NCBI GenBank assembly: GCA_019635355.1
Contig: JAHBZQ010000001.1
Coordinates: 4,650,001-4,714,000, forward strand
Length of the DNA: 64,000 nucleotides
Reading direction: 5' to 3'
Origin: Rhizobacter sp.
Lineage (GTDB): Bacteria > Pseudomonadota > Gammaproteobacteria > Burkholderiales > Burkholderiaceae_C
Below the pieces are notes generated by a model. It had not been told where the DNA came from and did not search any database. It saw nothing but the letters and a program-made list of their open reading frames with translations. This document shows positions 52,948-61,367 of this stretch, piece after piece. How positions within the stretch are numbered: position 1 is the stretch's first letter; every line of letters starts with the position of its first letter. Made by a program: the position numbers and the translations under genes.

Positions 52948-53801
52948 ACCCGATGAGCCCCAACGACATCGCCACGGTGCCCGGTGCGCTGGCACCGGTC
53001 TTCGTGCCGGCCCCGCCGCCGGCCGAGAGCAGCATCCTGCCGGTGCTGGGCGTGCCAGTGACCGACGTGACGATGGAGCATGCGCTCGGCCTGCTGCAGA
53101 ACATGCTCTACGAGCAGCCGCGCCGCGCGCATTCGGTGTACTTCGTCAACACGCACACGCTCAACAACGCCTGCGACAACCCGGCCTACCGCGCGGTGCT
53201 GCAGTCGGCCGACCGTGTGTTCGGCGACGGTACCGGCGTGCGCTGGGCCTCGCGCATCCTGCATGGCGTGACCTTGAAGGACAACGTCAATGGCACCGAC
53301 CTCGTGCCGCTGATGTTCCAGCGCTGGGCGAACCAGGGGCTGCGCTACTTCCTGCTCGGCAACACGCCCGAACGCATCGAGATCGCGGCCAGGCGTGCAC
53401 AGGAGATGTTCCCGGGCTGGACACTCGCGGGCTACCACACCGGCTACCTCGGCCCCGACGACCACGCCAAGGTGATCGAGAAGATCAACGCCTCGGGCGC
53501 CGACCTGATGCTCGTCGGCATGGGCAACCCCAAGCAGGAGCAGTGGATCCACGATCACCTCGACCAGCTCATCGTGCCGCTGTGCCTGGCGACGGGTGGG
53601 CTCTTCGACTACTGGGTCGGTGACCTCGTGCGTGCGCCCAGGTGGGTGCGCAAGCTCGGCTACGAGTGGCTGCACCTGATGACCCGCCAGCCCCACAAGG
53701 CTGGCCGCTACCTGATCGGCAACCCGAAATTCCTCGCCCGCATCGTGCGCAGCTGGCTTCTCCGTCACGACAAGCGCCACGACCGCCAACGACGCGCATG
53801 A
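52944..53801 (+). CDS. WecG/TagA/CpsF family glycosyltransferase (GT26)
   Basis: A 285-residue GT26 enzyme, with VYFVNTHTLNNACDN, the catalytic-region FGDGTGVRWASRI, RYFLLGNTPERIE, ADLMLVGMGNPKQEQWI and LATGGLFDYWVGDLVRAPRWVRKLGYEWLHLM. The family transfers N-acetylmannosamine(uronic acid) or glucose to a lipid-linked sugar, often as the second step of repeat-unit assembly. It is coupled to neighbours on both sides by 4-bp overlaps. It may act on the EPS or on a glycosylated natural product. A Pro-rich N-terminal 30 residues precede the domain. Confidence 0.93.
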   Translation: MNPMSPNDIATVPGALAPVFVPAPPPAESSILPVLGVPVTDVTMEHALGLLQNMLYEQPRRAHSVYFVNTHTLNNACDNPAYRAVLQSADRVFGDGTGVRWASRILHGVTLKDNVNGTDLVPLMFQRWANQGLRYFLLGNTPERIEIAARRAQEMFPGWTLAGYHTGYLGPDDHAKVIEKINASGADLMLVGMGNPKQEQWIHDHLDQLIVPLCLATGGLFDYWVGDLVRAPRWVRKLGYEWLHLMTRQPHKAGRYLIGNPKFLARIVRSWLLRHDKRHDRQRRA

Positions 53802-54667
53802 CCATTTCCACGCTTCGCTGGATCGTCAAGAAAACTGCCCGGACCGCCATGGTGCTGGGCAGTTTCATCAGTGGATCCCTCGCGCTGCGGCGCCTCGCCG
53901 GCGGAGGCGCCACGACCGTCCGCGTGATCACCTACCACCGCTTCGGCGACGCCGTGCGCGACCCGTGGTGCGTGAGCGCGGCCGCCTTCGAAGAGCAGAT
54001 GCGCTGGCTGGCCGAAAGCAAGCTCGCCGTCTCACTCGACCAGGTCGAGCGCTTCGCGCGTGGCGAGATCGACCTGCCCGATGGCGCCGTGCTCGTCACG
54101 ATGGACGACGGCTTCAGCAGCTGGCTGCACGTCGCCGCACCCATCTTGCAGCGCCATCGCATCCCCGCGGTCGCCTACATGACCACGAGCTTCATGGGCA
54201 CGACGAGTGTCTCCGGCGAGCCCTACCTCACCTGGGACGAAGTGGCCCAGCTCGCCAAGGTGCCGGGCATCACCATCGGGTCGCATGCGCACCATCACTG
54301 CTCGATTGCCAAGCTCGGTGTCGAGCAGGTGCGCGAAGAAGGCATCCGGTCGAAGCAGTTGCTCGAGCAATGCATCGGCGCGCCGGTTCGCAGCTTCGCC
54401 TACCCCTTCGGCATGCGTACCGACGAAAGCACGATGACCGAGCGCGTGTTGGGCGAGTGCGGCTACGACAGCATCTTCATCGCCCAGCACGGCGTGCTGC
54501 GCCGCGGTGCGCGGCTCGCACGCCTGCCGCGGGTGAAGGTCGAAGGTGGCGACGCCTTGTGGATGTTCAAGCTGCTGTGTCGCGGCGGCATGGACGGCTG
54601 GAAGCTCGTCGACGACACGCTCTGGAAACTGCAACGCCCGGCGGCGGCCGAGCAGGCGCAGTCATGA
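53798..54667 (+). CDS. polysaccharide deacetylase (NodB/CE4-like)
   Basis: A 289-residue carbohydrate esterase 4 type protein. It has VRVITYHRFGD, the NodB Asp pair in LVTMDDGFSSW, the metal His residues in GSHAHHHCSI and the RSFAYPFGMRTDES motif. An N-terminal hydrophobic segment could be a signal or anchor. It probably removes N-acetyl groups from amino sugars such as ManNAc or GlcNAc. It overlaps the WecG-like gene and the next glycosyltransferase by ATGA, so the three are one unit. Confidence 0.92.
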   Translation: MTISTLRWIVKKTARTAMVLGSFISGSLALRRLAGGGATTVRVITYHRFGDAVRDPWCVSAAAFEEQMRWLAESKLAVSLDQVERFARGEIDLPDGAVLVTMDDGFSSWLHVAAPILQRHRIPAVAYMTTSFMGTTSVSGEPYLTWDEVAQLAKVPGITIGSHAHHHCSIAKLGVEQVREEGIRSKQLLEQCIGAPVRSFAYPFGMRTDESTMTERVLGECGYDSIFIAQHGVLRRGARLARLPRVKVEGGDALWMFKLLCRGGMDGWKLVDDTLWKLQRPAAAEQAQS

Positions 54668-55647
54668 GCCTTCCGGGTGTCGCGGTTGTCGCCATCGGGC
54701 GCAACGAAGGCGAGCGTCTGCGCGCCTGCTTGAGCTCCGTGGTCGGCACGGCCGAGGTCGTCGTGTATGTGGACTCCGGCTCGACCGACGATTCGGTCGT
54801 CATGGCGCAGTCCAAGGGTGTCGAGGTCGTGACGCTGCCCAAGGATGTCGTCTTCACCGCAGCGCTCGCGCGCAACGCCGGCTGGCGCAGGGTGCTCGAA
54901 CTCGCGCCGCACATCCAATTCATCCAGTTCGTCGATGGGGACTGTGCGGTCGATCCCGCGTGGCTCTCGACAGCGGAAGAATTCCTGAAGAGCCACGCCG
55001 ACGTGGCCGCGGTGTGTGGCCGCCGCCGCGAGCGCTACCCCGAGCGCTCCATCTACAACCTGCTGTGCGACCAGGAGTGGGGCTCGGCCGCGGCGGGCCA
55101 GACCAAGGCTTGCGGCGGCGACGTGATGATCCGCGCCGCGGCGCTCGTGGCCGTCGATGGCTACAACCCCAAGCTGATCGCCGGCGAAGAGCCCGAGCTG
55201 TGCGTGCGCATGCGTGCCAAGGGCTGGAAGGTCTGGCGCCTCGCGGCCGAGATGACCTTGCACGACGCGGCGATGTTCCATTTCAGCCAGTGGTGGAAGC
55301 GCTCCATGCGCGCCGGCTACACCTTCGCCGAAGGGGTGCACATGCACGGCAAGCCGCCCGAGCGGCACCGCGTGGTCGAATCGCGCCGCACCTGGATCTG
55401 GGGTCTCGTGATCCCGCTTGTGGCCGTGCTGGGTGCGGTGCTCGTAAGCCCCTGGCTGCTTGCGCTGCTCTTGCTCTACCCGGCGCAGGTGCTGCGTGTG
55501 TATGTGGCCTCGGCTGGCTCGACGCGAGGTCGTGCCGCACGCGCTTTCTTCATGGTGCTCGGCAAGTTCGCCGAAATGGCAGGGCAGCTCAAGTTCCTGC
55601 GCTTGCGTCTCTCGGGTCAAACGGCCCGATTGATCGAATACAAGTAG
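54664..55647 (+). CDS. family 2 glycosyltransferase with membrane segments
   Basis: A 327-residue GT2 enzyme: VAVVAIGRNEGERLRACLSSV, VVVYVDSGSTDDSV, the DxD site FVDGDCAVDP, then GGDVMIRAAALVAVDGYNPK and IAGEEPELCVRMRAKGWKVWR. Two C-terminal membrane helices (about residues 240-275) anchor it. The domain set resembles exosortase-linked EPS glycosyltransferases. It is the last gene of the long coupled run starting at the PKS; a 176-bp gap follows. Confidence 0.9.
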   Translation: MSLPGVAVVAIGRNEGERLRACLSSVVGTAEVVVYVDSGSTDDSVVMAQSKGVEVVTLPKDVVFTAALARNAGWRRVLELAPHIQFIQFVDGDCAVDPAWLSTAEEFLKSHADVAAVCGRRRERYPERSIYNLLCDQEWGSAAAGQTKACGGDVMIRAAALVAVDGYNPKLIAGEEPELCVRMRAKGWKVWRLAAEMTLHDAAMFHFSQWWKRSMRAGYTFAEGVHMHGKPPERHRVVESRRTWIWGLVIPLVAVLGAVLVSPWLLALLLLYPAQVLRVYVASAGSTRGRAARAFFMVLGKFAEMAGQLKFLRLRLSGQTARLIEYK

Positions 55648-55726
55648 TTCAAAGCGGTGCAGAAGGCGGTGCCGATGCACTGCGCCGATGCGTGATTTTT
55701 CGCATGCCGTGCGGGCCCGTATTCGG

Positions 55727-55738
55727 GGGGGAACCCCC
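55727..55738. promoter_or_regulatory. G/C-run inverted repeat, site E
   Basis: GGGGG-AA-CCCCC within a seven-G run, 86 bp before the SxtJ-like start and 80 bp after the previous stop. No T-tract follows (TCGTTTCG), so it is a poor terminator. On the minus strand it reads CGAGGGGGTTCC, like the other G/C-run sites. Confidence 0.35.
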
Positions 55739-55823
55739 TCGTTTCGACCTGCGCTGCAACCAGCTTTTCAGAGGTAGCGGGATACACTCGCTGCGCTCAA
55801 AACAGACCTCCAGGAGTGCTTGC

Positions 55824-56243
55824 ATGTCCCATGAAGACCTGACCCGCGAAGAAGAGGTCGAAGGCTCTTCCGATCGCTCGTTCGGCGTCGTGTTTGCGGT
55901 CGTGTTCCTCATCATCGCGTTGTTCCCGCTGCTGCATGCGGGTGCGGTGCGCTGGTGGTCGGTGGGTGTGTCGGCCGCGTTCGCAGTGGTCGCCTTCACC
56001 GTGCCGAGCATCCTCGCGGTGCCCAATCGCCTGTGGATGAAGTTCGGCCTGCTGCTCGCGAAGATCGTGAGCCCGATCGCGCTGGGCATCCTCTTCTATC
56101 TGGTGTTCACGCCCATCGGCCTGCTCATGCGCCTCTCGGGCAAGGACCCGATGCGCCTCAAGGCCGACCCGAATGCCAAGTCGTACTGGATTGATCGTGA
56201 GCCCCCCGGCCCGCCGCCCCAGTCGATGACCAACCAGTTCTGA
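55824..56243 (+). CDS. SxtJ-like small membrane protein
   Basis: A 139-residue protein with about three membrane segments (FGVVFAVVFLIIALFPLL, WWSVGVSAAFAVVAFTVP, KIVSPIALGILFYLVFTPIGL) and the family ending GKDPMRLKADPNAKSYWIDR. SxtJ proteins accompany carbamoyltransferases (SxtI) and DUF5989 proteins (SxtK) in saxitoxin and many glycan clusters; their role is unknown. AGGAG lies 9-13 bp before the ATG. It opens a three-gene unit. Confidence 0.87.
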   Translation: MSHEDLTREEEVEGSSDRSFGVVFAVVFLIIALFPLLHAGAVRWWSVGVSAAFAVVAFTVPSILAVPNRLWMKFGLLLAKIVSPIALGILFYLVFTPIGLLMRLSGKDPMRLKADPNAKSYWIDREPPGPPPQSMTNQF

Positions 56244-56260
56244 ATTTAGGGAGACACACG

Positions 56261-56410
56261 ATGTCGATGATCAAGGAACTCTGGGCCTTCATGCGTGCCC
56301 GCAAGAAGGTGTGGCTGTGGCCGATCTTCGGAATGATGGCGCTCCTGGGCGTGCTGATCGTGCTGGCCAAGGGCTCGGCCGTGGCGCCGTTCATCTACAC
56401 CCTGTTCTGA
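56261..56410 (+). CDS. DUF5989 (SxtK-like) 49-residue membrane protein
   Basis: A 49-residue protein with one membrane segment. Its N-terminus MSMIKELWAFMRARKKVWLW and ending FIYTLF match the DUF5989 family, always found next to SxtJ and a carbamoyltransferase. AGGGAG lies upstream of the ATG. It is 17 bp after the SxtJ-like gene and 7 bp before the carbamoyltransferase. It may be a subunit of a membrane complex with these two. Confidence 0.88.
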   Translation: MSMIKELWAFMRARKKVWLWPIFGMMALLGVLIVLAKGSAVAPFIYTLF

Positions 56411-56417
56411 GCCGACG

Positions 56418-58247
56418 ATGCGCATTCTCGGGATCTCGGCCTACTACCACGACAGCGCTGCGGCGCTGGTGGAAGACGGCGTCATCGTCGCGGCAGCACA
56501 GGAAGAGCGCTTCACCCGCAAGAAGCACGACGCGCGCTTCCCCACGCACGCGATCGACTACTGCCTGAAGCGCGCCGGTGTCGGCCTCGAAGGCATCGAC
56601 CGCGTGGTGTTCTACGACAAGCCCTTCCTGAAGTTCGAGCGGCTGCTGGAGACCTATCTCGCGTTTGCGCCGCTGGGCTTCAAGTCGTTCCGCATGTCCA
56701 TCCCGCTGTGGCTGCGCGAGAAGCTCTTCCTGAAAGACCTGCTGCAAAAGGCCTTCCAGAAGATCGACACCGACAAGAAGTGGAACGGCGAGCTGCTCTT
56801 CAGCGAGCACCACCTGAGCCACGCAGCCAGCGCGTTCTTCCCGTCGCCCTTCGAAGAAGCCGTCGTGCTCACGATGGACGGCGTGGGCGAATGGGCCACC
56901 ACCTCGGTGGCCATCGGCCGCGGCCACAAGCTCGAGGTGCGCAAGGAGATCCACTTCCCGCATTCGCTCGGGCTGCTGTACTCGGCGATGACGTACTACA
57001 CCGGCTTCAAGGTGAACTCGGGCGAGTACAAGGTGATGGGCCTCGCGCCCTACGGCGTGCCGAAGTACGTCGACCTCATCTACAAGCACCTGATCGACGT
57101 GAAGCCCGATGGCTCGTTCCGCATGGACATGAGCTACTTCAACTACGCCACCGGCCTCACGATGACGAACGACAAGTTCGCCAAGGTCTTCGGCGGGCCG
57201 GCGCGCAAGTCGAGCGAGCCGCTGACGCAGCACCACATGGACCTCGCCGCTTCGCTGCAGGCGGTGACCGAAGACATCGTGCTCAAGCTCACCCGCTCGT
57301 TGCGTGAAGAGACGGGCATCGAGAACCTGTGCCTCGCCGGTGGTGTGGCGCTCAACTGCGTGGCCAACGGCAAGGTGCTGCGCGACGCACGCTTCAAGAA
57401 CGTCTACGTGCAGCCGGCGGCGGGCGACGCGGGCGGCGCGCTCGGCGCCGCGCTCGTGGGCTACCACATGCAGCTGGACCAGCCGCGCACGGTCGATGGC
57501 GACAAGATGCGTGGCTCCTACCTCGGCCCGCAATTCGAGCAGGCCGACATCGAGGCCCGCCTGAAGGCCGCGGGTGCGAAGTTCGAGACGCTCTCCGACG
57601 AAGCACTGCTCGAGACCTCGGCCGCCGACCTCGCCGAAGGCAAGGCGATGGGCTGGTTCCAGGGCCGCATGGAGTTCGGCCCGCGTGCGCTCGGCAATCG
57701 CTCCATCATCGGCGACCCGCGTTCGCCCTCGATGCAGAAGACGCTCAACCTCAAGGTCAAGTACCGCGAGTCCTTCCGCCCGTTCGCCCCTTCGGTGCTG
57801 CGCGAGAAGGTGGCCGAGTGGTTCGAACTCGACGGCGACAGCCCCTACATGCTGATGGTGGCCGACGTGGTCAAGTCGCGCCGGCTCGAGATGACGCCCG
57901 AGCAGCAGAAGCTCTTCGGCATCGAGAAGCTCAACGTGCCGCGATCCGACATCCCGGCCGTCACGCACGTCGATTACTCGGCGCGCATCCAGACGGTCGA
58001 GAAGCACGTCAACCCCCGCTACCACGGCCTGCTGTCGGCCTTCGAGCGCAAGACGGGTTGCCCGGTGCTGGTCAACACCAGCTTCAACGTGCGTGGCGAG
58101 CCGATCGTCGGCACGCCGGAAGACGCGTTCCGCTGCTTCATGGGCACCGACCTCGACGTGCTGGCGGTCGGCAACTGCTACCTGCGCAAGGAGCAGCAGG
58201 ACCCGTCGCTGAAGCAGAACTACGAAACCGCCTTCGAACTCGACTGA
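56418..58247 (+). CDS. carbamoyltransferase (NodU/CmcH/TobZ family)
   Basis: A 609-residue enzyme that transfers a carbamoyl group from carbamoyl phosphate, via carbamoyl-AMP, to a hydroxyl. The Kae1-like N-terminal domain shows ISAYYHDSAAAL, EERFTRKKHD, SEHHLSHAASAFFPS (metal His), MDGVGEWATTSVA and GEYKVMGLAPYG. The YrdC-like C-terminal part shows GRMEFGPRALGNRSI and LVNTSFNVRGEPIV. It forms a unit with the SxtJ-like and DUF5989 genes. The target may be an EPS sugar or the polyketide-peptide product. A clear terminator follows. Confidence 0.95.
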   Translation: MRILGISAYYHDSAAALVEDGVIVAAAQEERFTRKKHDARFPTHAIDYCLKRAGVGLEGIDRVVFYDKPFLKFERLLETYLAFAPLGFKSFRMSIPLWLREKLFLKDLLQKAFQKIDTDKKWNGELLFSEHHLSHAASAFFPSPFEEAVVLTMDGVGEWATTSVAIGRGHKLEVRKEIHFPHSLGLLYSAMTYYTGFKVNSGEYKVMGLAPYGVPKYVDLIYKHLIDVKPDGSFRMDMSYFNYATGLTMTNDKFAKVFGGPARKSSEPLTQHHMDLAASLQAVTEDIVLKLTRSLREETGIENLCLAGGVALNCVANGKVLRDARFKNVYVQPAAGDAGGALGAALVGYHMQLDQPRTVDGDKMRGSYLGPQFEQADIEARLKAAGAKFETLSDEALLETSAADLAEGKAMGWFQGRMEFGPRALGNRSIIGDPRSPSMQKTLNLKVKYRESFRPFAPSVLREKVAEWFELDGDSPYMLMVADVVKSRRLEMTPEQQKLFGIEKLNVPRSDIPAVTHVDYSARIQTVEKHVNPRYHGLLSAFERKTGCPVLVNTSFNVRGEPIVGTPEDAFRCFMGTDLDVLAVGNCYLRKEQQDPSLKQNYETAFELD

Positions 58248-58262
58248 GCTTCGAGGCGAGCA

Positions 58263-58288
58263 GGGCGGCCCACGCGGCCGCCCTTTTT
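58263..58288 (+). terminator. rho-independent terminator
   Basis: GGGCGGCC and GGCCGCCC form a perfect 8-bp stem with a 5-nt loop, followed by TTTTT. It sits between the carbamoyltransferase and the SGNH gene, which starts 18 bp after it, so expression of the latter may be reduced or use read-through. Confidence 0.92.
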
Positions 58289-58305
58289 CATTGGAAAGCA
58301 CGAAG

Positions 58306-59463
58306 ATGAGTTCCCTCAAGAGCAAGCTGCAGTCCATCGGGCTGGCCGCCGTGGCGATCGGTGTCTCGCTGGTGCTGGCCGAAGGTGTCTCGCGGCTGGT
58401 GGTCGATGCGGCCGACTTCCTCAACGTCGACCCGGTGGCCGACGAGTTCCTCGGCCACAAGCTCGCGCCCGGCGCCGGTGGCCATGACGACCTCGGCTTT
58501 CGCAACCGCGCGGTGCCCGCGCAGGCCGACATCGTGGCCATCGGTGACTCGATGACCTACGGCTCTGGCGCACCGCGTGACGGGGCCTGGCCGCAGCAGC
58601 TCGCCGCCTTGAGCGGCCAGAGCGTCTACAACATGGGCCTGGGGGGTTACGGCCCGCTGCAGTACCTGCACCTCGCGGGCCACCAGGCCAAGCAGTTCAA
58701 GCCGAAGCAGCTGCTCGTGAGCTTCTATTTCGGCAACGATTTCGTCGACGCCTACATGCTGCCGCAGAACTTGCCGCGCTGGGCCGGCTGGAAGGAGAGC
58801 GGCGCCGCCTCGGCACCGGCGCCCACGCCAGCGATGGCCCCGTCGGAAGCAGCCCCCAAGCCGACCAAGCGCGGCGGTGCGCTGCGCGACTGGCTGTCGC
58901 GCCACAGCGTGCTCTACGGCCTGCTGCGCACCACGGTGCTCGCGCCCTTCGCAGTGGCCGAGCAGAAGAAGATGGCCGACAAGATGACGCCCGACGAGCG
59001 CATGAGCTGGTCCGACCCGGCCGCGCCCGACATCAAGACCGTGTTCACCGCGCAGCAGCGCACGTCGGCCCAGGACCCGTCGCAGCCCCACATGCGCGAG
59101 GGCATGCAGATCACCAAGCGTGCGTTCGCGGCGCTCAAGGACGAAGCCGACAAGCAGGGCATCCCGCTGCGTGTGGTGCTGATCCCCACGCGTGAGCGCA
59201 TCTACTGCGCCTACCTCAAGTCCACCAACGCGACTTTGCCGCCCGCTCACGTGAAGCTGTGCGACCTGGAAGAGGCGAACAAGACCGAGCTGGTGCAGGC
59301 TTTCCAGGCCAAGGGCATCGCCTACGTCGACCCGACGGCGGCGATGGAAGCGCAGGTGCGCAACCACGTGCAGATCTACCCGCCGACGTCCGACGGCCAC
59401 CCGACCTCGCTCGGCCACAAGGTGATCGCCGAAGCGGTGCTGTCGGCGCTGAAGAAGCCTTAA
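58306..59463 (+). CDS. SGNH/GDSL hydrolase family protein
   Basis: A 385-residue protein with an N-terminal membrane segment and an SGNH domain. Block I is VAIGDSMTYGSG (about residue 79), a glycine block is NMGLGGYGPLQYLHL, an Asn block is FYFGNDFVDAYM, and the last block is DGHPTSLGHKVI with the catalytic Asp-His. A Pro/Ala/Lys-rich insertion (about 170-195) interrupts the domain. It is probably a periplasmic carbohydrate esterase or acyltransferase. Its TAA stop overlaps that of the convergent DUF1839 gene inside TTAA. Confidence 0.87.
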   Translation: MSSLKSKLQSIGLAAVAIGVSLVLAEGVSRLVVDAADFLNVDPVADEFLGHKLAPGAGGHDDLGFRNRAVPAQADIVAIGDSMTYGSGAPRDGAWPQQLAALSGQSVYNMGLGGYGPLQYLHLAGHQAKQFKPKQLLVSFYFGNDFVDAYMLPQNLPRWAGWKESGAASAPAPTPAMAPSEAAPKPTKRGGALRDWLSRHSVLYGLLRTTVLAPFAVAEQKKMADKMTPDERMSWSDPAAPDIKTVFTAQQRTSAQDPSQPHMREGMQITKRAFAALKDEADKQGIPLRVVLIPTRERIYCAYLKSTNATLPPAHVKLCDLEEANKTELVQAFQAKGIAYVDPTAAMEAQVRNHVQIYPPTSDGHPTSLGHKVIAEAVLSALKKP

Positions 59464-60455
59464 CGCCCTGGCTGGGCGAGGGCGGGTTCGAGCAAGGCCA
59501 TGCCGCTCGCCCAGGCTTGGGCGGCTGGCGCAAGGGCCTCGGCGGCGTTGAACGCGCGCCGGGCGTTGACCACGCGCGCGCCCTTCAGGATGAGGGCCTT
59601 GCTCTCCTGTGCGATCACGCCGAACTGCTCGGCTGCGGCGCTCAACGGTGCGTCGGGCCGGTGCGGCTGCAACCAGCGCAGGCAGGCGGCGGCGAGCTCG
59701 AAGGCAGCGCCCAGCTGGCGGATCGTCGTGAAGGCCCAGGCGTGGTAGTGCACGAGGCCTTGCTCGTGCAACTGGGGCAGGTCGCTTGCGAAGCGAGCCG
59801 CGAAACGCTCAACGGGGTTGCTGGCCGGGCGCCACGCGAAGTGCTCCTGGAGCAACTGCCATGACAGGCCGGCCAGCGCCTCGGGTGAGCGCCGCTGGAG
59901 GCGGTCGAGCCGCACCAGCTCTGCATAGAGCGGCAGGGTTTGCGCAGCGTTTTCGTCGAGCCGGAAGGTGCGCCGGAAGTCTTCCCCTTCGAGCTGGAAG
60001 TAGCCCGCGTTGTGGAAGTACCCGAGGCGCTCGTGGGCCACGTCGAGGTCGTTGAGCACGATGGTGGTCTTCACGTGCTGCTGGCGGTAGTCGGTGCCGG
60101 CGGTGTCGGGCAGCCAGAAGGCGTCGGCCTCGGTGCTGATGAGCTTGCCGGCGGCCAGGTGCTCGGCCGCATGCTCGATCAGCGGGCGCCAGACGTTGAG
60201 CTCCTGCACGTCGATGCCGTAGAGCTTCTGCAGGTCGGGCAACGGTGGCTTGAAGAAGGTCCAGTGGTCGCCTTCGAAGTCGGCGGCCAGGGTGAAGGGC
60301 ATCAGCGCGAGCGGTTCGAGCTTCAGGGTGTGGAGCAGCTCGATCCACACATCGGCGTAGCAGTTCTTCTCGACCCACACGCAGGTCTCGCCGTGCAGCG
60401 CGTGGCGCGGGTAGGCCTCGGGCGACAGGCCCGGCAGGGCGCAGGCACGCGGCAT
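59460..60455 (-). CDS. DUF1839 family protein
   Basis: A 331-residue protein of the uncharacterised DUF1839 family. Features seen are ETCVWVEKNCYADVWIELLH, DFEGDHWTFFKPP, GIDVQELNVWRPL and EADAFWLPDTAGTDYRQQHVKTT. In my recollection it co-occurs with amino acid:carrier-protein ligases and a dedicated carrier protein, exactly as here. It could use the aminoacyl-carrier as substrate, for instance in aminoacyl transfer. ATG 60455 was chosen; GTG 60461 overlapping the upstream stop is an alternative. Confidence 0.82.
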   Translation of the reverse strand: MPRACALPGLSPEAYPRHALHGETCVWVEKNCYADVWIELLHTLKLEPLALMPFTLAADFEGDHWTFFKPPLPDLQKLYGIDVQELNVWRPLIEHAAEHLAAGKLISTEADAFWLPDTAGTDYRQQHVKTTIVLNDLDVAHERLGYFHNAGYFQLEGEDFRRTFRLDENAAQTLPLYAELVRLDRLQRRSPEALAGLSWQLLQEHFAWRPASNPVERFAARFASDLPQLHEQGLVHYHAWAFTTIRQLGAAFELAAACLRWLQPHRPDAPLSAAAEQFGVIAQESKALILKGARVVNARRAFNAAEALAPAAQAWASGMALLEPALAQPGR

Positions 60456-60457
60456 GG

Positions 60458-61363
60458 TCACAGCGCCAGTTGCTGGCGCACCGCCTCGGGCCACTGCGAG
60501 GGGTCGAAGCCGTGCGTCTTGATGAGTGCCAGCGTCACCCGCTCCAGCCCGAAGCCGAGGCAGGCGGTGCTGGCCAGGGTGTCGTCGGCATTGCGGATGC
60601 CGAACTTGCCGGAGAAGTGGTCCTGGTGCCAGTTGAACGAGCAGATGGCGGTGGGCTTCTCTTTTGAGATCACCGGCACCAGGATCTCGAACTTGAGCTT
60701 CTGGTCGACCTGGTTGGCCGCCATCATCTTGCCGGCGCGGCCGAAGAAGGGGTCGGACGCGACGTCGCTGTTCGCATCGAGCCCGAGGCCGCGCAGCAGG
60801 TCGAGCGAGCGCTGCAGCCAGTCGTTGCGCCACTGCACCACGTCGTCGTTGCTGGCCACGCGGATGAACTCGCGCATGCGGAACGATTGCAGGCGCGTGG
60901 GCTCGTCCGAGGGCTCGTGCCGGTAGACCCAGTTCAGCACCGTCACGAGCCGCCCGCCTTGCGGTAGCAGGCCGCTGAAGATCGGGTAGACGGGGTAGCA
61001 GGCCGCGGGGGTGAGCATCACCTCGGTGATGTCGAGCAGGTCTTCCCAGCGTTCGCCGGCCTGGGTGCGGGCCGTGATCTCCCGGGCCTGCGATTCGTTG
61101 CCGAAGAAGCTGTGCACCGAGCCCGCGAGCTGCGGGAAGCTGTTCATGTAGCCGACCTTCTCGATCAGCTGGCGCGCCACGATGGGCGGGAACATCAGCT
61201 CTTCCGCGCCGTCATCGGCCGCGGTGCGCGACACGAGTTCGTTGAAGCCACGCAGGATCTTCTCGAACACCGGGCCGCGCCCGTAGCCACCGCGGATGCC
61301 GGTCGGAAGGATGAGGCCGTGTTCGACCAGCCCCTGGTAGAAGGTTTCGATGTCGTAGATCAC
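60458..61363 (-). CDS. amino acid--[acyl-carrier-protein] ligase
   Basis: A 301-residue class II aaRS-like enzyme related to the catalytic core of atypical seryl-tRNA synthetases, without a tRNA-binding arm. Motif 2 is visible in YRHEPSDEPTRLQSFRMREFIRVA-type sequence (Arg and Glu present). Motif 3 is CLGFGLERVTLAL. Zinc-ligand cysteines occur in TPAACYPVYP and AICSFNWHQDHF. The family activates glycine or alanine and loads it on a carrier protein. The likely carrier is at 63241. It is sandwiched between the acyl-CoA dehydrogenase and DUF1839 genes with only a few bases between. Confidence 0.9.
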   Translation of the reverse strand: MIYDIETFYQGLVEHGLILPTGIRGGYGRGPVFEKILRGFNELVSRTAADDGAEELMFPPIVARQLIEKVGYMNSFPQLAGSVHSFFGNESQAREITARTQAGERWEDLLDITEVMLTPAACYPVYPIFSGLLPQGGRLVTVLNWVYRHEPSDEPTRLQSFRMREFIRVASNDDVVQWRNDWLQRSLDLLRGLGLDANSDVASDPFFGRAGKMMAANQVDQKLKFEILVPVISKEKPTAICSFNWHQDHFSGKFGIRNADDTLASTACLGFGLERVTLALIKTHGFDPSQWPEAVRQQLAL

Positions 61364-61367
61364 GTCG

